Shown piece by piece: positions 46,601 through 56,739 of a DNA stretch of 64,000 bases (positions are counted from its first letter, which is position 1; each line of letters starts with the position of its first letter). Origin of the DNA: Strongylocentrotus droebachiensis (lineage: Eukaryota > Echinodermata > Echinoidea > Camarodonta > Strongylocentrotidae). The DNA is taken from assembly GCA_035222895.1 (NCBI GenBank), contig JAVYIG010000096.1, forward strand, positions 496,001 to 560,000, given 5' to 3'. The translations under genes were made by a program, and so were the position numbers. Below the pieces are notes generated by a model. It was not told the origin of the DNA and made no database searches. It saw only the letters and a list, made by a program, of their open reading frames with translations.

Positions 46601-49600
46601 GTTCCTAGCAGAGAAGTTGACCAAAGTGAAAACAAGGAACAAGGAAGACAACGTAGCAGGTCGTCAATGATACGCAGGCCAGGATGAAGATGCAAGCTAG
46701 GTGCCTCAAAGCCTTATGGAAGGTGAATTAGAAGAAAAGATGTATTAAAGCATGTCTGCACTAGTGTGTGTAATTGGGTTTTTACAGACGTGTATCAATC
46801 AGATATGATTATTTACATCTGGGGACCGACCTGTAGCGTCACCATCCGAAAGCGTGACTCGGTTTCGAACCTGCGCCCTCAGCTGAATCAGTTTGTAACT
46901 TCCATTGTTCTGGATTACAGGCGCACGCCACAACGCCCCATTAGTGTTGCCACAAGGGATCATTAGACCTCCCTGCAAGGTCACTGACAGGTGGTTATCT
47001 CATCAAATCACCTCTCAATTAACATAAGAAATAGGGAACTATGAGAGACCAAAGGTCACCACTTAGGCTTTGTTTGATATATAGAGGGCGCAAGTAGCTA
47101 TAAGTAGTGCAGTGGGGCTTTAATATGTACCCAAAAGGGAGGCTTGATATCTCTTAACAATTATTTTGAATTATTTCTCCGTTTAGGTTCCTAGCAGAGA
47201 AGTTGACTAAAGTGAGAACAAGGGACAAGAAGACGACGAAGAAGGTTGTCACCGATATGCAGGCCAGGATGAAGATGTACATGTAAGGTGCCTCAAAGCC
47301 CTGTAGAAGGTGAATTAGAAGGAAAGATGTATTAATATGTACCCGAGAGGGAGGTTTGATGTCTCTTAACAATTATTTTGAATTTTGTCTAGGTTCCTAG
47401 CAGAGAAGTTGACTAAAGTGAGAACAAGGAAAGAGGAAGACGAGGTAGAAGGTCGTCAACGATACGCAGGCCAGGATGAAGATATAAGGTGCCTCAAAGC
47501 CCTGTAGAAGGTGAATTAGAAGGGAACATGCATTAATATGTACCCGAAAGGGAGGCTTGATGTCTCTTAACAATTATTGTGAATTTTGTATTTATCTAGG
47601 TTCCTAGCAGAGAAGTTGACTAAAGTGAGAACAAGGAACAAGAAAGACGACGTAGAAGGTCGTCAATGATACGCAGGCCAGGATGAAGATGCAAGGTGCC
47701 TCAAAGCCTTATGGAAGGTGAATTAGAAGGAAAGATGTATTAAAGCATGTCTGCACTAGTGTGTGTAATTGGGTTTTTACAGACGTGTATCAATCAGATA
47801 ATTATGATTATTTACATCTGGGGACCGACCTGTAGCGTCACCATCCGAAAGCGTGACTCGGTTTCGAACCTGCGCCCTCAGCTGAATCAGTTTGTAACTT
47901 CCATTGTTCTGGATTACAGGCGCACGCCACAACGCCCCATTAGTGTTGCCACAAGGGATCATTAGACCTCCCTGCAAGGTCACTGACAGGTGGTTATCTC
48001 ATCAAATCACCTCTCAATTAACATAAGAAATAGGGAACTATGAGAGACCAAAGGTCACCACTTAGGCTTTGTTTGCTATAGAGGGCACAAGTAGCTATAA
48101 GTAGTGCAGTGGGGCTTTAATATGTACCCAAAAGGGAGGCTTGATATCTCTTAACAATTATTTTGAATTATTTCTCCGTTTAGGTTCCTAGCAGAGAAGT
48201 TGACTAAAGTGAGAACAAGGGACAAGAAGACGACAAAGAAGGTTGTCACCGATACGCAGGCCAGGATGAAGTATGTAAGGTGCCTCAAAGCCCTGTAGAA
48301 GGTGAATTAGAAGGAAAGATGTATTAATATGTACCCGAGAGGGAGGTTTGATGTCTCTTAACAATTATTTTGAATTTTGTCTAGGTTCCTAGCAGAGAAG
48401 TTGACTAAAGTGAGAACAAGGAATGAGGGAGACGACGTAGAAGGTCATCAACGATACGCAGGCAAGGATGTACATGTAAGGTGCCTCAAAGCCCTGTAGA
48501 AGGTGAATTAGAAGGAAAGATGTATTAATATGTACCCGAAAGGGAGGCTTGATATCTCTTCACTAAAAGCAGGTTTGACTGTACTAAAGAGGTAATGTCA
48601 TATTCATCGTCTTTGAGGTTACTGGTTCTAAACAACACAGCCTGCAAATGAGGTTCACCAGCAAATCATTAGAGCAACAGGCTTGAGCAGGGAATATGCA
48701 GTGTTTGGGGGCGGGTGTCATCACCACATAATTGCTCAGCACCAAATTGTTTGAAACCAGCTACCTTGAAAACTTACCCAGTGTGATGACAGCTTGCCCA
48801 GTGTGATGCTACAGTTATTTTCATGACTGTGTAGTATAAATGGTCCCCTGATAGATAACAAAACTGTTCCAACTTATTTCATTGTTATAGCCAGTACAAG
48901 GCCACACATCGCTTCCCTATACAAGTACACAATGTGCATAGTTTAGTTTATTTCTTTATTAAAAAATCACAACCGTCATCAGACGGCCGGCCTAAAAAGG
49001 CCTATGAGTGATACATCAAAAATAACAGTCATAAACAATTTGACATGATAACATAGTACAAATATAAGTATAACATAATTAAAAAACACAGAAAAAAGAT
49101 TAAAAAATTATTCATTTAAGGAGTACAAAAGTTCTTGGCGAGTTGTTAGGATTTGGTTTGCAAAACTGGCTATTAAACTGCTTAGTGAGTCAGCTGAAAT
49201 TAGGTAAATAAATTGTTGGTATGTGGAAAGATCTGAAAACGTATGGTCATGTTCTATTATATCATTAAGAAAGAAGTTGTGATCTGATGTCATTATATGC
49301 AGAACAAATCATAAAACAGTGGAACTCATCTTCTATGTTACTAGAATTACAAAAAACACAGTATGTTTCTTCATATGGGACATTTTGATAACGTCCAGTT
49401 TCAAGAGCTATAGGGGCACAACCGCATCTAAACAAAGCCAAAGCACGTCTGTTTGATCTATTTTGACATTCTATTACATATTTTGACGTGTTCAAAGATT
49501 GTTTAAAATTTTGATAAGTTCTAAGTTTATTTTTAGCATGAGCTTTCTTCCTTTTATCGTCCAAAATTGAATTTCTCCATCTATTCTCGATAAATAATTT

Positions 49601-52600
49601 ACATGACGATGACACAGTTTTTACAAAATTGTCTGTACTAACAAGATTAGCTTAAGGTAAAACATGTACACATTGTAATTTGAAAAAAGCTCTTTGACTC
49701 TGAAACACCAGTTTTTGACTCCATTGTTTGCTAGAGATTTAGACCAAGAGAAGATTTTACTTGGGTAGCGGTCACTATTGAGTTTACTTTAGTTACTCCA
49801 TAATCTAACAACCGATTGAATTTGGTGATAGAATGGTGGGTCCCAACCCATCTCCCCTAATACTGCATTGTTAGGTGTATATTTCCCCACTCCTAAGTAA
49901 AAACGGCATGTTCTGAAAAAGACACTATTTATAACAGAATATTCATCCACACCCCAGATACCACTTGCATATTGTAGTATGGGTAAAATCATGGCATCAT
50001 AAAGTTTTTTATATGTCTTGAATAAAGAGCCTCCAATCAATTTGAATTTACTTATAACAACACCCAATGCTCTGGATGCAGACTAAGCTAGCATTCTGGT
50101 ACCCTTCTGAAAGCTAAGGAATTCATCAAATCACAGCCCAAGGTATTTGTAGGAGTCCACAATATGTAATACATCAATAATTTATTTTTTTGTAGCTTGG
50201 TCATTCCAGGAGGTTGGGGCATGAATATCTTGATGCTCATCTACTACACCTGGGGGTGTTTCACAAAAATCCTAGATCAAAGTTAACTCTAAGTTGGACT
50301 TAAAAGTTATGGAGAGCCATTTGTAGCCTTAAAAGAAAATATATATTCAAAAGAGCAACAGGAACATGAAATCTCCTCGATAATTGAAAATATGAATGAT
50401 TTGAGTGAATGATTTAAAATAATTTTTACAAAATATTTTTTAATATGCTAACGGCTATCCATAATTGTGAAGTCCAACTTAGAGATAAGTTTAACTTAGG
50501 ATCTTTGTGAAACACCTCCCTGGACGATGAAATCAGCTGTTGAAGATATTTATGCAAACATCCCTGTCCTGAGGGGTGTTTCACAAAACTTGTCATCAGT
50601 GACAAATGACATTTTTTGTTATAAGCTACTGAAATCCTTGCATCTGATTGGTTATCAGCAGATTTGTCATTGATTTCTGTCATTTGTCATTGAAAAAAGG
50701 CTTTGTGAAACGCCCTCCTGAAAGCGTTTGTACCTGAGCATGAATCCAGTACCCGACTCCAACCTGTGCAATACCGGCTGCCATGAAGCTCAGGCAATCG
50801 AGGAGGATGATTCGCAGAGCCCTCTCCTTCTTTGTTGTAATGTCTGCCATGTAAGAGAAACAGCCGGCAAGGAGCAGCGAAAAGTCGCCACAGAGACCCA
50901 GCACAAAATGACCTGGATGGGAGGAAATGCATTGCTTGGTTCATCGTAATTTGTAGTAGCACAATCAAAATGAGGTAGTCTATGAAAATAAAATTATAGT
51001 CCAATAAACGTGTACAGTTAACAACTCAATTATTCACACCCTTTTAAATTTGAGGTCTTTTCTGTTTTCTTTAATTCAAGAATAAAAGGTAGACTGGTTG
51101 AAATAGGGCCTTTGTTGAATGCTTTTAGATGCAAGTTTTAATACAGGTGTACTTCACATTCTCAAGAAACATAAATTGGGTCAAATCAATATTTTGCAAA
51201 CATGTACTTCAAAATTACAAAACTTGGTAAGAGTATTAATGATTTAGTTGTTAACCTTTTGTATAAATAATGATTGTACGAGAAATGCTCTACCAAAAGA
51301 TGGCTCTTTTATAAATTCTCATTTACTGATGATGGAATATATTTGTTTGATACAGGGGTTGTATAAAACACATATTTACTATAATTTCATGTAGGGTGCA
51401 TGCATCATTGGAAGTTTTCTTTAGGGCAAAATTTGAAATTTCAGATTTTTTTTTCAAAGTACAGAATGAATGAGAAGAAACCTTGCAAGATACGTCACAG
51501 AGTTGCCAATTGGTGTTTGATTGATCGCAACTTCAAAATTCATTACTTTTAAAATGTTAATCAGATTTTGCTCAAACTTTCATTGACTTGTAGCTCTCAT
51601 TTTTGTGCTTCTATGAAAACCAACTTTATATGAGGGTGGACTTCCTTGACTTCTTAATTATATGACATACCCTCTCTAAGCGATTTACAGATATAATATT
51701 ACCCCCGTCATCGGATTCATTCACGCGCAATCTCCACTCACTGGGGAGTATTCCTACCATATGGTCAGAGTGAGGGCATATGACAATGTCTATCACAAAC
51801 AAAGGCTTTTGTCATCCTACCAGGTCCCCATTTATCTCCTGGGTATAGAGTGGCAAATGTTGATTAATGCCTTGCCAAAAGACGTTAGTGCTGTGTTGGG
51901 GATCGAACCCATGACCTTTGAATATCAAGTCAAGTGCTTAAACCACTCGACCTCTACACCTGTACAGAGTAAAATCATAAATGATAAACCATGATGTATC
52001 TCACCAATGACCAAGTACCAGATGTTTAGTTCATGCATGGTGACAATAAGATAACATGCTGCATAGACACAGAAGCCTATAGATGGGACTATGAGGGCAA
52101 CCTTTCTCCCAGCTTGGTCACTGTGAGCTCCTAAAAGGGTTGTGCAGAACAACGCTGGAACCGAGGTTATCGCACTCAGGTACAGTGAAAAAAGAGAAAC
52201 CTGTGGTGGGTAAAAAGAAAGAGAAAAAGATAATAATAATGATGATGACGGAGTCTTGTATAGCGCTCATGTCTGGCATATTGCTACTCCTCGCGATCTA
52301 TTATTATTACCTTGGCTTTAGCACGGCTGCCATTACAGTGCTCAAGCTTTCTATGGAATCAATTCTTCCCAGGTACCCATTTACCTCAGCTGGGAGGAGT
52401 GTGCCAAAGGATATTAGTGCTGCAACAGGGATTTTATCCCAGTACATTGTGGTTCACAGCCCCGACGACTTGTCCACTGGACCACAACACCTTTACACAA
52501 CATCATTATGATGATGACATGACAATGATGAATATCCTAAAAATAATTAAAAATTAACATGAAAACATTAATCCTCCTTTGTCTGGTTGTGTAACAATTT

Positions 52601-53883
52601 TTTGTTACTTTCTTTGATACAGTTTTTATTATGATCCAGGCTAGGTCACACCAAAAAACGGGGAAAATAATTGATTAAATTAAATTAAAAATTGGGGGAT
52701 TTCAATGACATTGCTTCCTCTGCCGTCATGTATTTTTAATTGCGCCATCTTCAACATCTTCAAACATGATGCGTGCGTCGTGCAGTTGGTGATGCACTGT
52801 GGGACATGGATGTCGACGACACAACACAACGTTGTGAGCAACAGATGCAGTATACATATATGCAAGCCTAAAGAAGTGTCGTCAGTAGAATACCCTGCCT
52901 TTAAAGATGAAGTTGAGTTCTGGTCATGCGATTGCATTGTGAAAGAAACGGTGTGAAATCGACCAGAAAAGGTTGATCATCTAGCATATAAGAATTTGTG
53001 TGTATAAAGTTACAAACACTGTACACAGAAAGATGTATATGGGACTATACACGAACATGTGGCGTAAAAAACCTACCCCCCCCCCCCCCCCCGAGTTTTA
53101 CGAGTTACATGACATATTTAGAATATAAAGGCATTTGAAGAGCCATGCTTTTCAGGGAACATGTCTTATCTGATGTTCTTCCACACTTGCATTTTTAATA
53201 AGAATGATAACGCTCACAAATTATTTTTCACCTCTTCCCAGAACTCAACCTTCTCTTTAAGTCAACTCAATACACTTCAAAGTTTATTTCGACTCGAACG
53301 TAAAAATGTTGATCAAAGCTAGGATTAAACTAAATTTTCATCTTAGAAACTTCCAAATTAGTGACTAAGTGAGGTGTATTTCAAAAGTCTCTACATTTTT
53401 CACTAAGGAGCAGGGCCCTGTTTCACAAAACTTGATATCAATAAAAAGTTACTGATATGAGCTACTGAAATCATGGAATTTGATTGGCTGAGTGCAAATT
53501 TATCATAGAAATTTAGCAGTTGTTATAGATTACAAGTTTTATGAAACAGGCCCCAGGTTCCACAATTAACCTCTCACCTTCTGTTCGATGTCCATTTCCG
53601 TTGTGCTGTTAATGGTCATCCCACTGTTTGTGCCGTTCTGGGAGCAAAGCGGATCATCGGCACGGTTGTAATCCCAGATCCCAAACTCATCTTTCGCGAT
53701 CCGTCGGGTCAGGTACTGGAGCCTCAGCGGTATGAACAGACTGTAGGACAGCATCATAAAGAAGATGACGGGCTCGACGGTGATCCTGGACTTCCTGGTG
53801 GTGTCCGTGGCTGGCTGCGTGTTGTCTGCCGATGCCGTCACCTGCGTTGAATACGTAAGCGGGGACGTTTCATCGTCGTCCAT
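40629..53883 (-). CDS. SLC46-family MFS transporter (proton-coupled folate transporter-like), seven exons, 462 aa
   Basis: Minus-strand exons 53883-53578, 52200-52005, 50912-50734, 45465-45135, 43582-43451, 41263-41180 and 40789-40629 join with GT-AG introns into 1389 nt ending in TAA. The 462 aa match the SLC46 family's ~460. The protein starts MDDDETSPLTYST and TM1 is near 36-55. A first lumenal/extracellular loop has C80 and sequons N83 (NGT) and N92 (NST). The MFS signature GAHSDQAGRK at 126-135 follows TM2; its D130 and R134 correspond by motif to the functionally important D109/R113 of human SLC46A1. Later exons give further hydrophobic segments ending FYVMAAFLFIASLLSM. SLC46 members move folates or other small solutes with protons across plasma or lysosomal membranes; the substrate here cannot be assigned. 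Introns 3 and 5 hold arrays of partial exon copies. A TTAA MITE sits 64 bp upstream of the ATG. Confidence 0.93.
40811..40885 (-). mobile_element. SINE tail fragment in SLC46 intron 6
   Basis: (AATAAT)n, TTTATATAGCACTTAATAC, then CTCTAAGCGCTTTACAGA: the 3' end of the tRNA-derived SINE family, inverted. Confidence 0.65.
41264..42155 (-). repeat. Tandem array of SLC46 exon 6 5' ends in intron 5
   Basis: About nine units of ~102 bp. On the minus strand each has a pyrimidine tract and acceptor (GTTTGTCTTCTAG), then TTCCAGCAGTAGGTCTGTTC and onward, coding VPAVGLFRPLPLPMFKTI, which aligns with exon 6 VPAVGLFRALSLPMLRTIMSKLVY. The units run from the acceptor through about 70 nt of exon and stop before the donor (GAGCAAG/GTAAAC is present only in the true exon). 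They decay with distance from it. Each is a potential decoy acceptor without a donor. Confidence 0.9.
42337..43440. mobile_element. TTAA MITE, AGGGAT(C/T)GGGTAAC family, interrupted, in SLC46 intron 5
   Basis: TTAA flanks at 42333-42336 and 43441-43444, ends AGGGATCGGGTAAC and AGGCATTGCTTAAC. An uninterrupted copy of 389 bp is at 53948-54336. Here ~715 bp of other repeats (42655-43375) is inserted: the TCAGACATCTAGAGC composite and an 82-bp tandem pair at 43100-43255. The right TTAA begins at intron nucleotide 7 after exon 5. Confidence 0.82.
43600..44081. repeat. Dispersed repeat in SLC46 intron 4
   Basis: GATTGTGAAAGAAACAGTCTGG, CCACCAAGTCTTGTGTTGTC and CAATTTTTGTTCTTCAGATA are inverted relatives of words in 32890-33300, downstream of SF3A2. 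No gene is seen here. Confidence 0.5.
44082..45119. mobile_element. Triple-nested MITE insertion in SLC46 intron 4
   Basis: Outermost is an AGCCCCACTG-family MITE (44082 to ~44258, remainder at 45111-45119). Near its end is a GTTTCACAAAGATC MITE (44262-45110). Inside that, ~44565-45076 is a member of the AGGGACTATGTCCC family, also present complete at 46037-46567. The order of insertion follows directly from nesting. Confidence 0.78.
46037..46567. mobile_element. TTAA MITE, AGGGACTATGTCCC family
   Basis: 531 bp, ends AGGGACTATGTCCC and AGGTACTATGTCCC, TTAA on both sides. It interrupts the chimeric array at CTC-TTAA-CAATT, which is intact (empty) in neighbouring units at ~47155 and 47360. Confidence 0.9.
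46745..47122. mobile_element. AGCCCCACTG MITE with a SINE-like insert (first copy)
   Basis: TTAA-flanked MITE in inverse orientation, enlarged by ~190 bp at 46770-46960 that includes GGTTTCGAACCTGCGCCC, a B-box-like word. The empty site TATTAATATG occurs in sister units. The whole block recurs at 47741-48120. Confidence 0.8.
47741..48120. mobile_element. AGCCCCACTG MITE with a SINE-like insert (second copy)
   Basis: Nearly identical to 46745-47122, including the insert. It was therefore copied as part of the higher-order duplication of the chimeric array and not inserted independently. Confidence 0.82.
48941..50250 (-). mobile_element. LINE fragment (RT C-terminal half) in SLC46 intron 3
   Basis: Minus-strand pieces read VDSYKYLGCDL, then LFKTYKKLYDAMILPILQYASGIWGVDEYS...YTPNNAVLGEMGWDPP, then RALALFRCGCAPIALETGRY and YCVFCNSSNIEDEFHCFMIC (C-x2-C...H-x4-C). 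This is the usual order of a non-LTR RT C-terminus. Frameshifts and stops separate the pieces. The 3' end has AATAAAG/AATAAAC near 48941-48960. A GTTTCACAAAGATC MITE adjoins at 50252. Confidence 0.78.
50252..50520. mobile_element. GTTTCACAAAGATC MITE in SLC46 intron 3
   Basis: Ends GGGGGTGTTTCACAAAAATC and GGATCTTTGTGAAACACC, with the typical mirrored body. Confidence 0.84.
50574..50718. mobile_element. Short MITE beside SLC46 exon 3
   Basis: GAGGGGTGTTTCACAAAAC...GACAAATGACA mirrored by TGTCATTTGTC...GGCTTTGTGAAACGCCCTC. A related 145-bp copy is at 53411-53555 (GGGCCCTGTTTCACAAAAC / TTTATGAAACAGGCCCC). It ends 16 bp from the exon 3 donor side. Confidence 0.76.
51670..51965 (-). mobile_element. 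tRNA-derived SINE in SLC46 intron 2
   Basis: Minus strand: GTAGAGGTCGAGTGGTTTAA (A-box region), GGTCATGGGTTCGATCCC (B-box), then a body with GCACTAACGTCTTTTGGCAA and a tail with AAATCGCTTAGAGA. Close to the exon 2 donor at 52004. Confidence 0.76.
52235..52505 (-). mobile_element. tRNA-derived SINE in SLC46 intron 1
   Basis: Minus strand: GTTGTGGTCCAGTGGACAAG, a body with TAATATCCTTTGGCACACTC and GTAAATGGGTACCTGGGAAG, and a tail GAGCGCTATACAAG followed by (ATC/ATT)n. Clear relative of 28873-29340. Confidence 0.78.
53411..53555. mobile_element. Short MITE next to SLC46 exon 1
   Basis: Ends GGGCCCTGTTTCACAAAACTT / AAGTTTTATGAAACAGGCCC; 22 bp from the exon 1 donor. Confidence 0.78.
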
Positions 53884-53947
53884 TGTTGCTCTTCAATCGT
53901 GACGCACTCCGCATGAAATTAGTCAGTGGTGAAAGAGTATACCTTAA

Positions 53948-54336
53948 AGGGATTGGGTAACTTTGTCTCGGATTCTGAAACGAAATCCTAGATTTAGCTC
54001 ATGTTGCAATGACAATTATAAACATTTAGGTCAGTCAGGAACCCCATGACTTTTACAAGCCGATCAACTGTCTGATCATCAAGATATCTATGATTGGAAA
54101 TTGAAATCAAATTTTGCGTTTTCCTAATGGTTTTCAGAACACTACAGTCTATTGGGGAAAATGAGTACCGGTATGGTAAAACCGGTCACTTAAAAATAAA
54201 GGTTTTTACTTTTTGGAGGCACTTCATGATCATTTTGAAGCGCAATTTTGTTAAGGCTTCAAGATTACACCATATCACAGACACTGATACCATGTAGGGC
54301 CATGCATCTCAGATTTAGCATTGTTAAACGATGCCT
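53948..54336. mobile_element. TTAA MITE, AGGGATTGGGTAAC family, at the SLC46 promoter
   Basis: TTAA flanks (53944-53947 and 54337-54340), ends AGGGATTGGGTAAC and AGGCATCGTTTAAC. It lies 61-64 bp upstream of the SLC46 start codon, so transcription must start in this short gap or inside/beyond the MITE. Confidence 0.85.
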
Positions 54337-54340
54337 TTAA

Positions 54341-55180
54341 CTTGGCTTATTATTAATGAAAAAGTGCATAGACTAGGTAGACTAAAGTAAAACTAAAACT
54401 AGTAAAAGCAGCAACTTATTTCTACTCTTCTCTCGATTCACACTTTCCTGTTGCCTTCTCTCTCTCTCTCCCTCTCGCTGTGCCTATCCCTTATGTTTAT
54501 TTATTGTTTTCATTCCTCTCTCTGTCTCTCAACCAGTCCTGTATTATGCAGCGGTTTGCCGGAGTCACGGGTCGAAACAAGTATGGTCAAAGTTCTCACG
54601 TCACTGATCTCATTCATTCATTGCAGCCCCGTACAAAGTGAATGAGCAGAATCACTATGAGATCACTCAGGCTCTGACTTTAGACTTTGGCTTAGATCTT
54701 GTTATTTTGCGAGAATGCTTAATTCTTTTCGATTGTGCGTAACATTGTTAATTTCCATATTTTCTCCCAAATAACAGTGTTTGGCATGCCTAGTATTTTA
54801 AGTTTAAGAAAAAGCTATATTATAAACTGACTTACAAAAGCTGAAATTCACTTGAGCAGTTGAGGTTGGTCGTCGGAAATTAAATTGTTTAGCAACAAAG
54901 GTATGGTATCCGCTAGCTCATAAATCAAGAAGGAAAAAGAACAAAAAGAATAGCAAATCAATATATGAAAAACAAAGGAAATGAAAAGGAAAGAACAAAA
55001 GAAAAAAAGGAAACAGAGAATAAGATTAATCAATGGAAAATAACATAATGAAAAACAAGGAAAAGAAAAGAAAAGAATACAAAATAATCCACTGTGAAGA
55101 CACTAGTGTGTCGTAAGAGAACGATACAAACTAATATAGAAATGATCCCTAAAAGTGTTAGGGATCCGTGAATAACATAT
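54341..55180. other. Unannotated stretch upstream of SLC46
   Basis: A CT microsatellite near 54456-54475 and AG-rich sequence at 54925-55075. No gene recognised. Confidence 0.45.
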
Positions 55181-55189
55181 GGCCGGGAG

Positions 55190-55631
55190 GCGTTATTTTT
55201 TTATGCGGCACAGATTGGGGCATGGCGCGTGTTAAACCTATGTGAAGTACGTTCTTTCCCTTCTGAATAGTGTCTGCACGTACGTGAGACTAGTCATGTT
55301 CGCTAGCGCATTAGCGCTGCGAAGAAGTTTGTATATCCATCGCGAACTATGTGTTTAGATAACATTCCTCTTCGTTTAAGTTAGTTAAGTTTTATTGACT
55401 AATTATTGTGATGTTCTCCTCATTGACGTGCTGCCTCCTCTTCAGATTTCCAATTTGATTTTAATTGTTGATGTAATGATTTTTCCATGCGGTAGTGGAT
55501 TACATGTAACCCTATTAAAAACAGACCTCTACTACTTACACTGTCTAGTACGCACACGACCAGTATTAGTCTGTAAATCAAGACCCCTTTAAAAAAAAAG
55601 CCCCAATCTGTGCCGCATAAAAAAATAACGC
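55190..55631. mobile_element. MULE-like MITE with 9-bp target duplication
   Basis: 442 bp. Perfect ~32-bp inverted ends start GCGTTATTTTTTTATGCGGC. GGCCGGGAG directly repeats on both sides (55181-55189 and 55632-55640). A 9-bp duplication with a G-starting end fits Mutator-like elements. The perfect ends and duplication indicate a young insertion. No coding capacity. Confidence 0.85.
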
Positions 55632-55640
55632 GGCCGGGAG

Positions 55641-56659
55641 GGGAAATGGAATAAAATCGACCTGTGACCTTGCCAATATAGGCTAAATAAAAATATTCCC
55701 CCTTTGCCTATAAAATATCAACCGAAAAGATCGACACACAAAGAAAATTAATGACATTTTGGCTATTATATGCTTGAGAGATAATCTTGGGGCAATTAAT
55801 TGATACCTAAATTGTGTTCTTATTTTGTTTTCACAACGATCTCTTAATTGTGCTGTCAAGAGCCCTGAAAGACTTAAATCAAAACATTTTGTTTAAAGTG
55901 CGCATTAATATTTTTCACTGCACATGGCAAATTTATCGAACATTCTTTATAACTTTATTCTAAAGCCTTTATAATATTAAACAGAAATATATAACCCTTT
56001 TTTTGTTATAGATATAACTATCTCTCTCTTTCTTTCTTTTGTGAAAAAACTTGCGACTATGAAGAATTTGGTGCTTTCACAGCTTTTAAAATTGGGCGGG
56101 AGAAACACTTTTGAATATCTCCTAGTCTCTTACAGTGTCATTTTAATCATTTGCTTTTTTCTTTAAGTCATCGAATTTTTTTCTCATTTTCAAAAATAAA
56201 TGTTTTTACCAAATCTCATCAATTAATCTATTCCTTCTTCTAAAGACTATACTCCTTCCCCTTTCAGTTTCGTACTCCATTCACTTGTTGTATCTTCTCC
56301 GTCTCATAATAACATATTATGAATTTTGTGATCTCGCTTTCAGATACCTCATTAAATTCCGGCCCGTAATTTGTACTGACAATTATATACCCCCCACCCC
56401 CCCCCCCCCCCTCTGATCTCTCTCTCTCTCTCTCTTTCTCTCTCTCAATCCACAATATTACCTTTCATGCACTTCAAATTTTCAGTTATTTTAACAAACT
56501 TAAACAAACAGATAGAGGTATATAACATCATTATCAAGTATGTATCATTTTTAAAATGATATCGTATCAGTAATTAATATTACATTTACAACATGAAAGT
56601 AAAAGCTAACAATAAAAAAAAATACGCAACTAAGAACTTGGTATAAACAGTCTGATGAC
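55641..56659. other. Unannotated AT-rich stretch
   Basis: A C-run plus (CT)n tract at 56388-56445 is the only notable feature. Confidence 0.5.
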
Positions 56660-56739
56660 CAGTGGCGTACCTGGGATACTCCGTCAGGGGGGGGGGGGGC
56701 AAGCGACCGAAACAAACAAAAAAGGCGATGCTAATTTTC

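Larger units (their letters stand above)
45841..48560. repeat. Chimeric SF3A2 x SLC46 exon-fragment tandem array in SLC46 intron 3
   Basis: About seven units of ~200 bp start near 45860, 46568, 47157, 47366, 47569, 48150 and 48358. Each opens with the end of SF3A2 intron 5 and the start of exon 6 on the plus strand (TATTTATCTAG, GTTCCTAGCAGAGAAGTTGA, AAAGTGAGAACAAG). It then joins directly to the first ~75 nt of SLC46 exon 4 read from its inside outwards (GACGACGTAGAAGGTCGTC, GGTGCCTCAAAGCCCTGTAG) plus ~25 nt of adjoining intron. Acceptor sequences survive on both strands. A ~1-kb block (46568-47568) containing a MITE is itself duplicated (47569-48560). Confidence 0.9.

Noticed and set aside
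46766-47983. 66-72 codon ORFs duplicated at 46766 and 47747 (both strands)
   Set aside because: They fall within the SINE-like insert that was duplicated with the array; not coding.
45841-48560. Helitron gene capture as the source of the SF3A2/SLC46 chimera
   Set aside because: No TC start or CTRR end with a 3' hairpin was seen around the units; a tandem array from a repair junction explains the structure with fewer assumptions.
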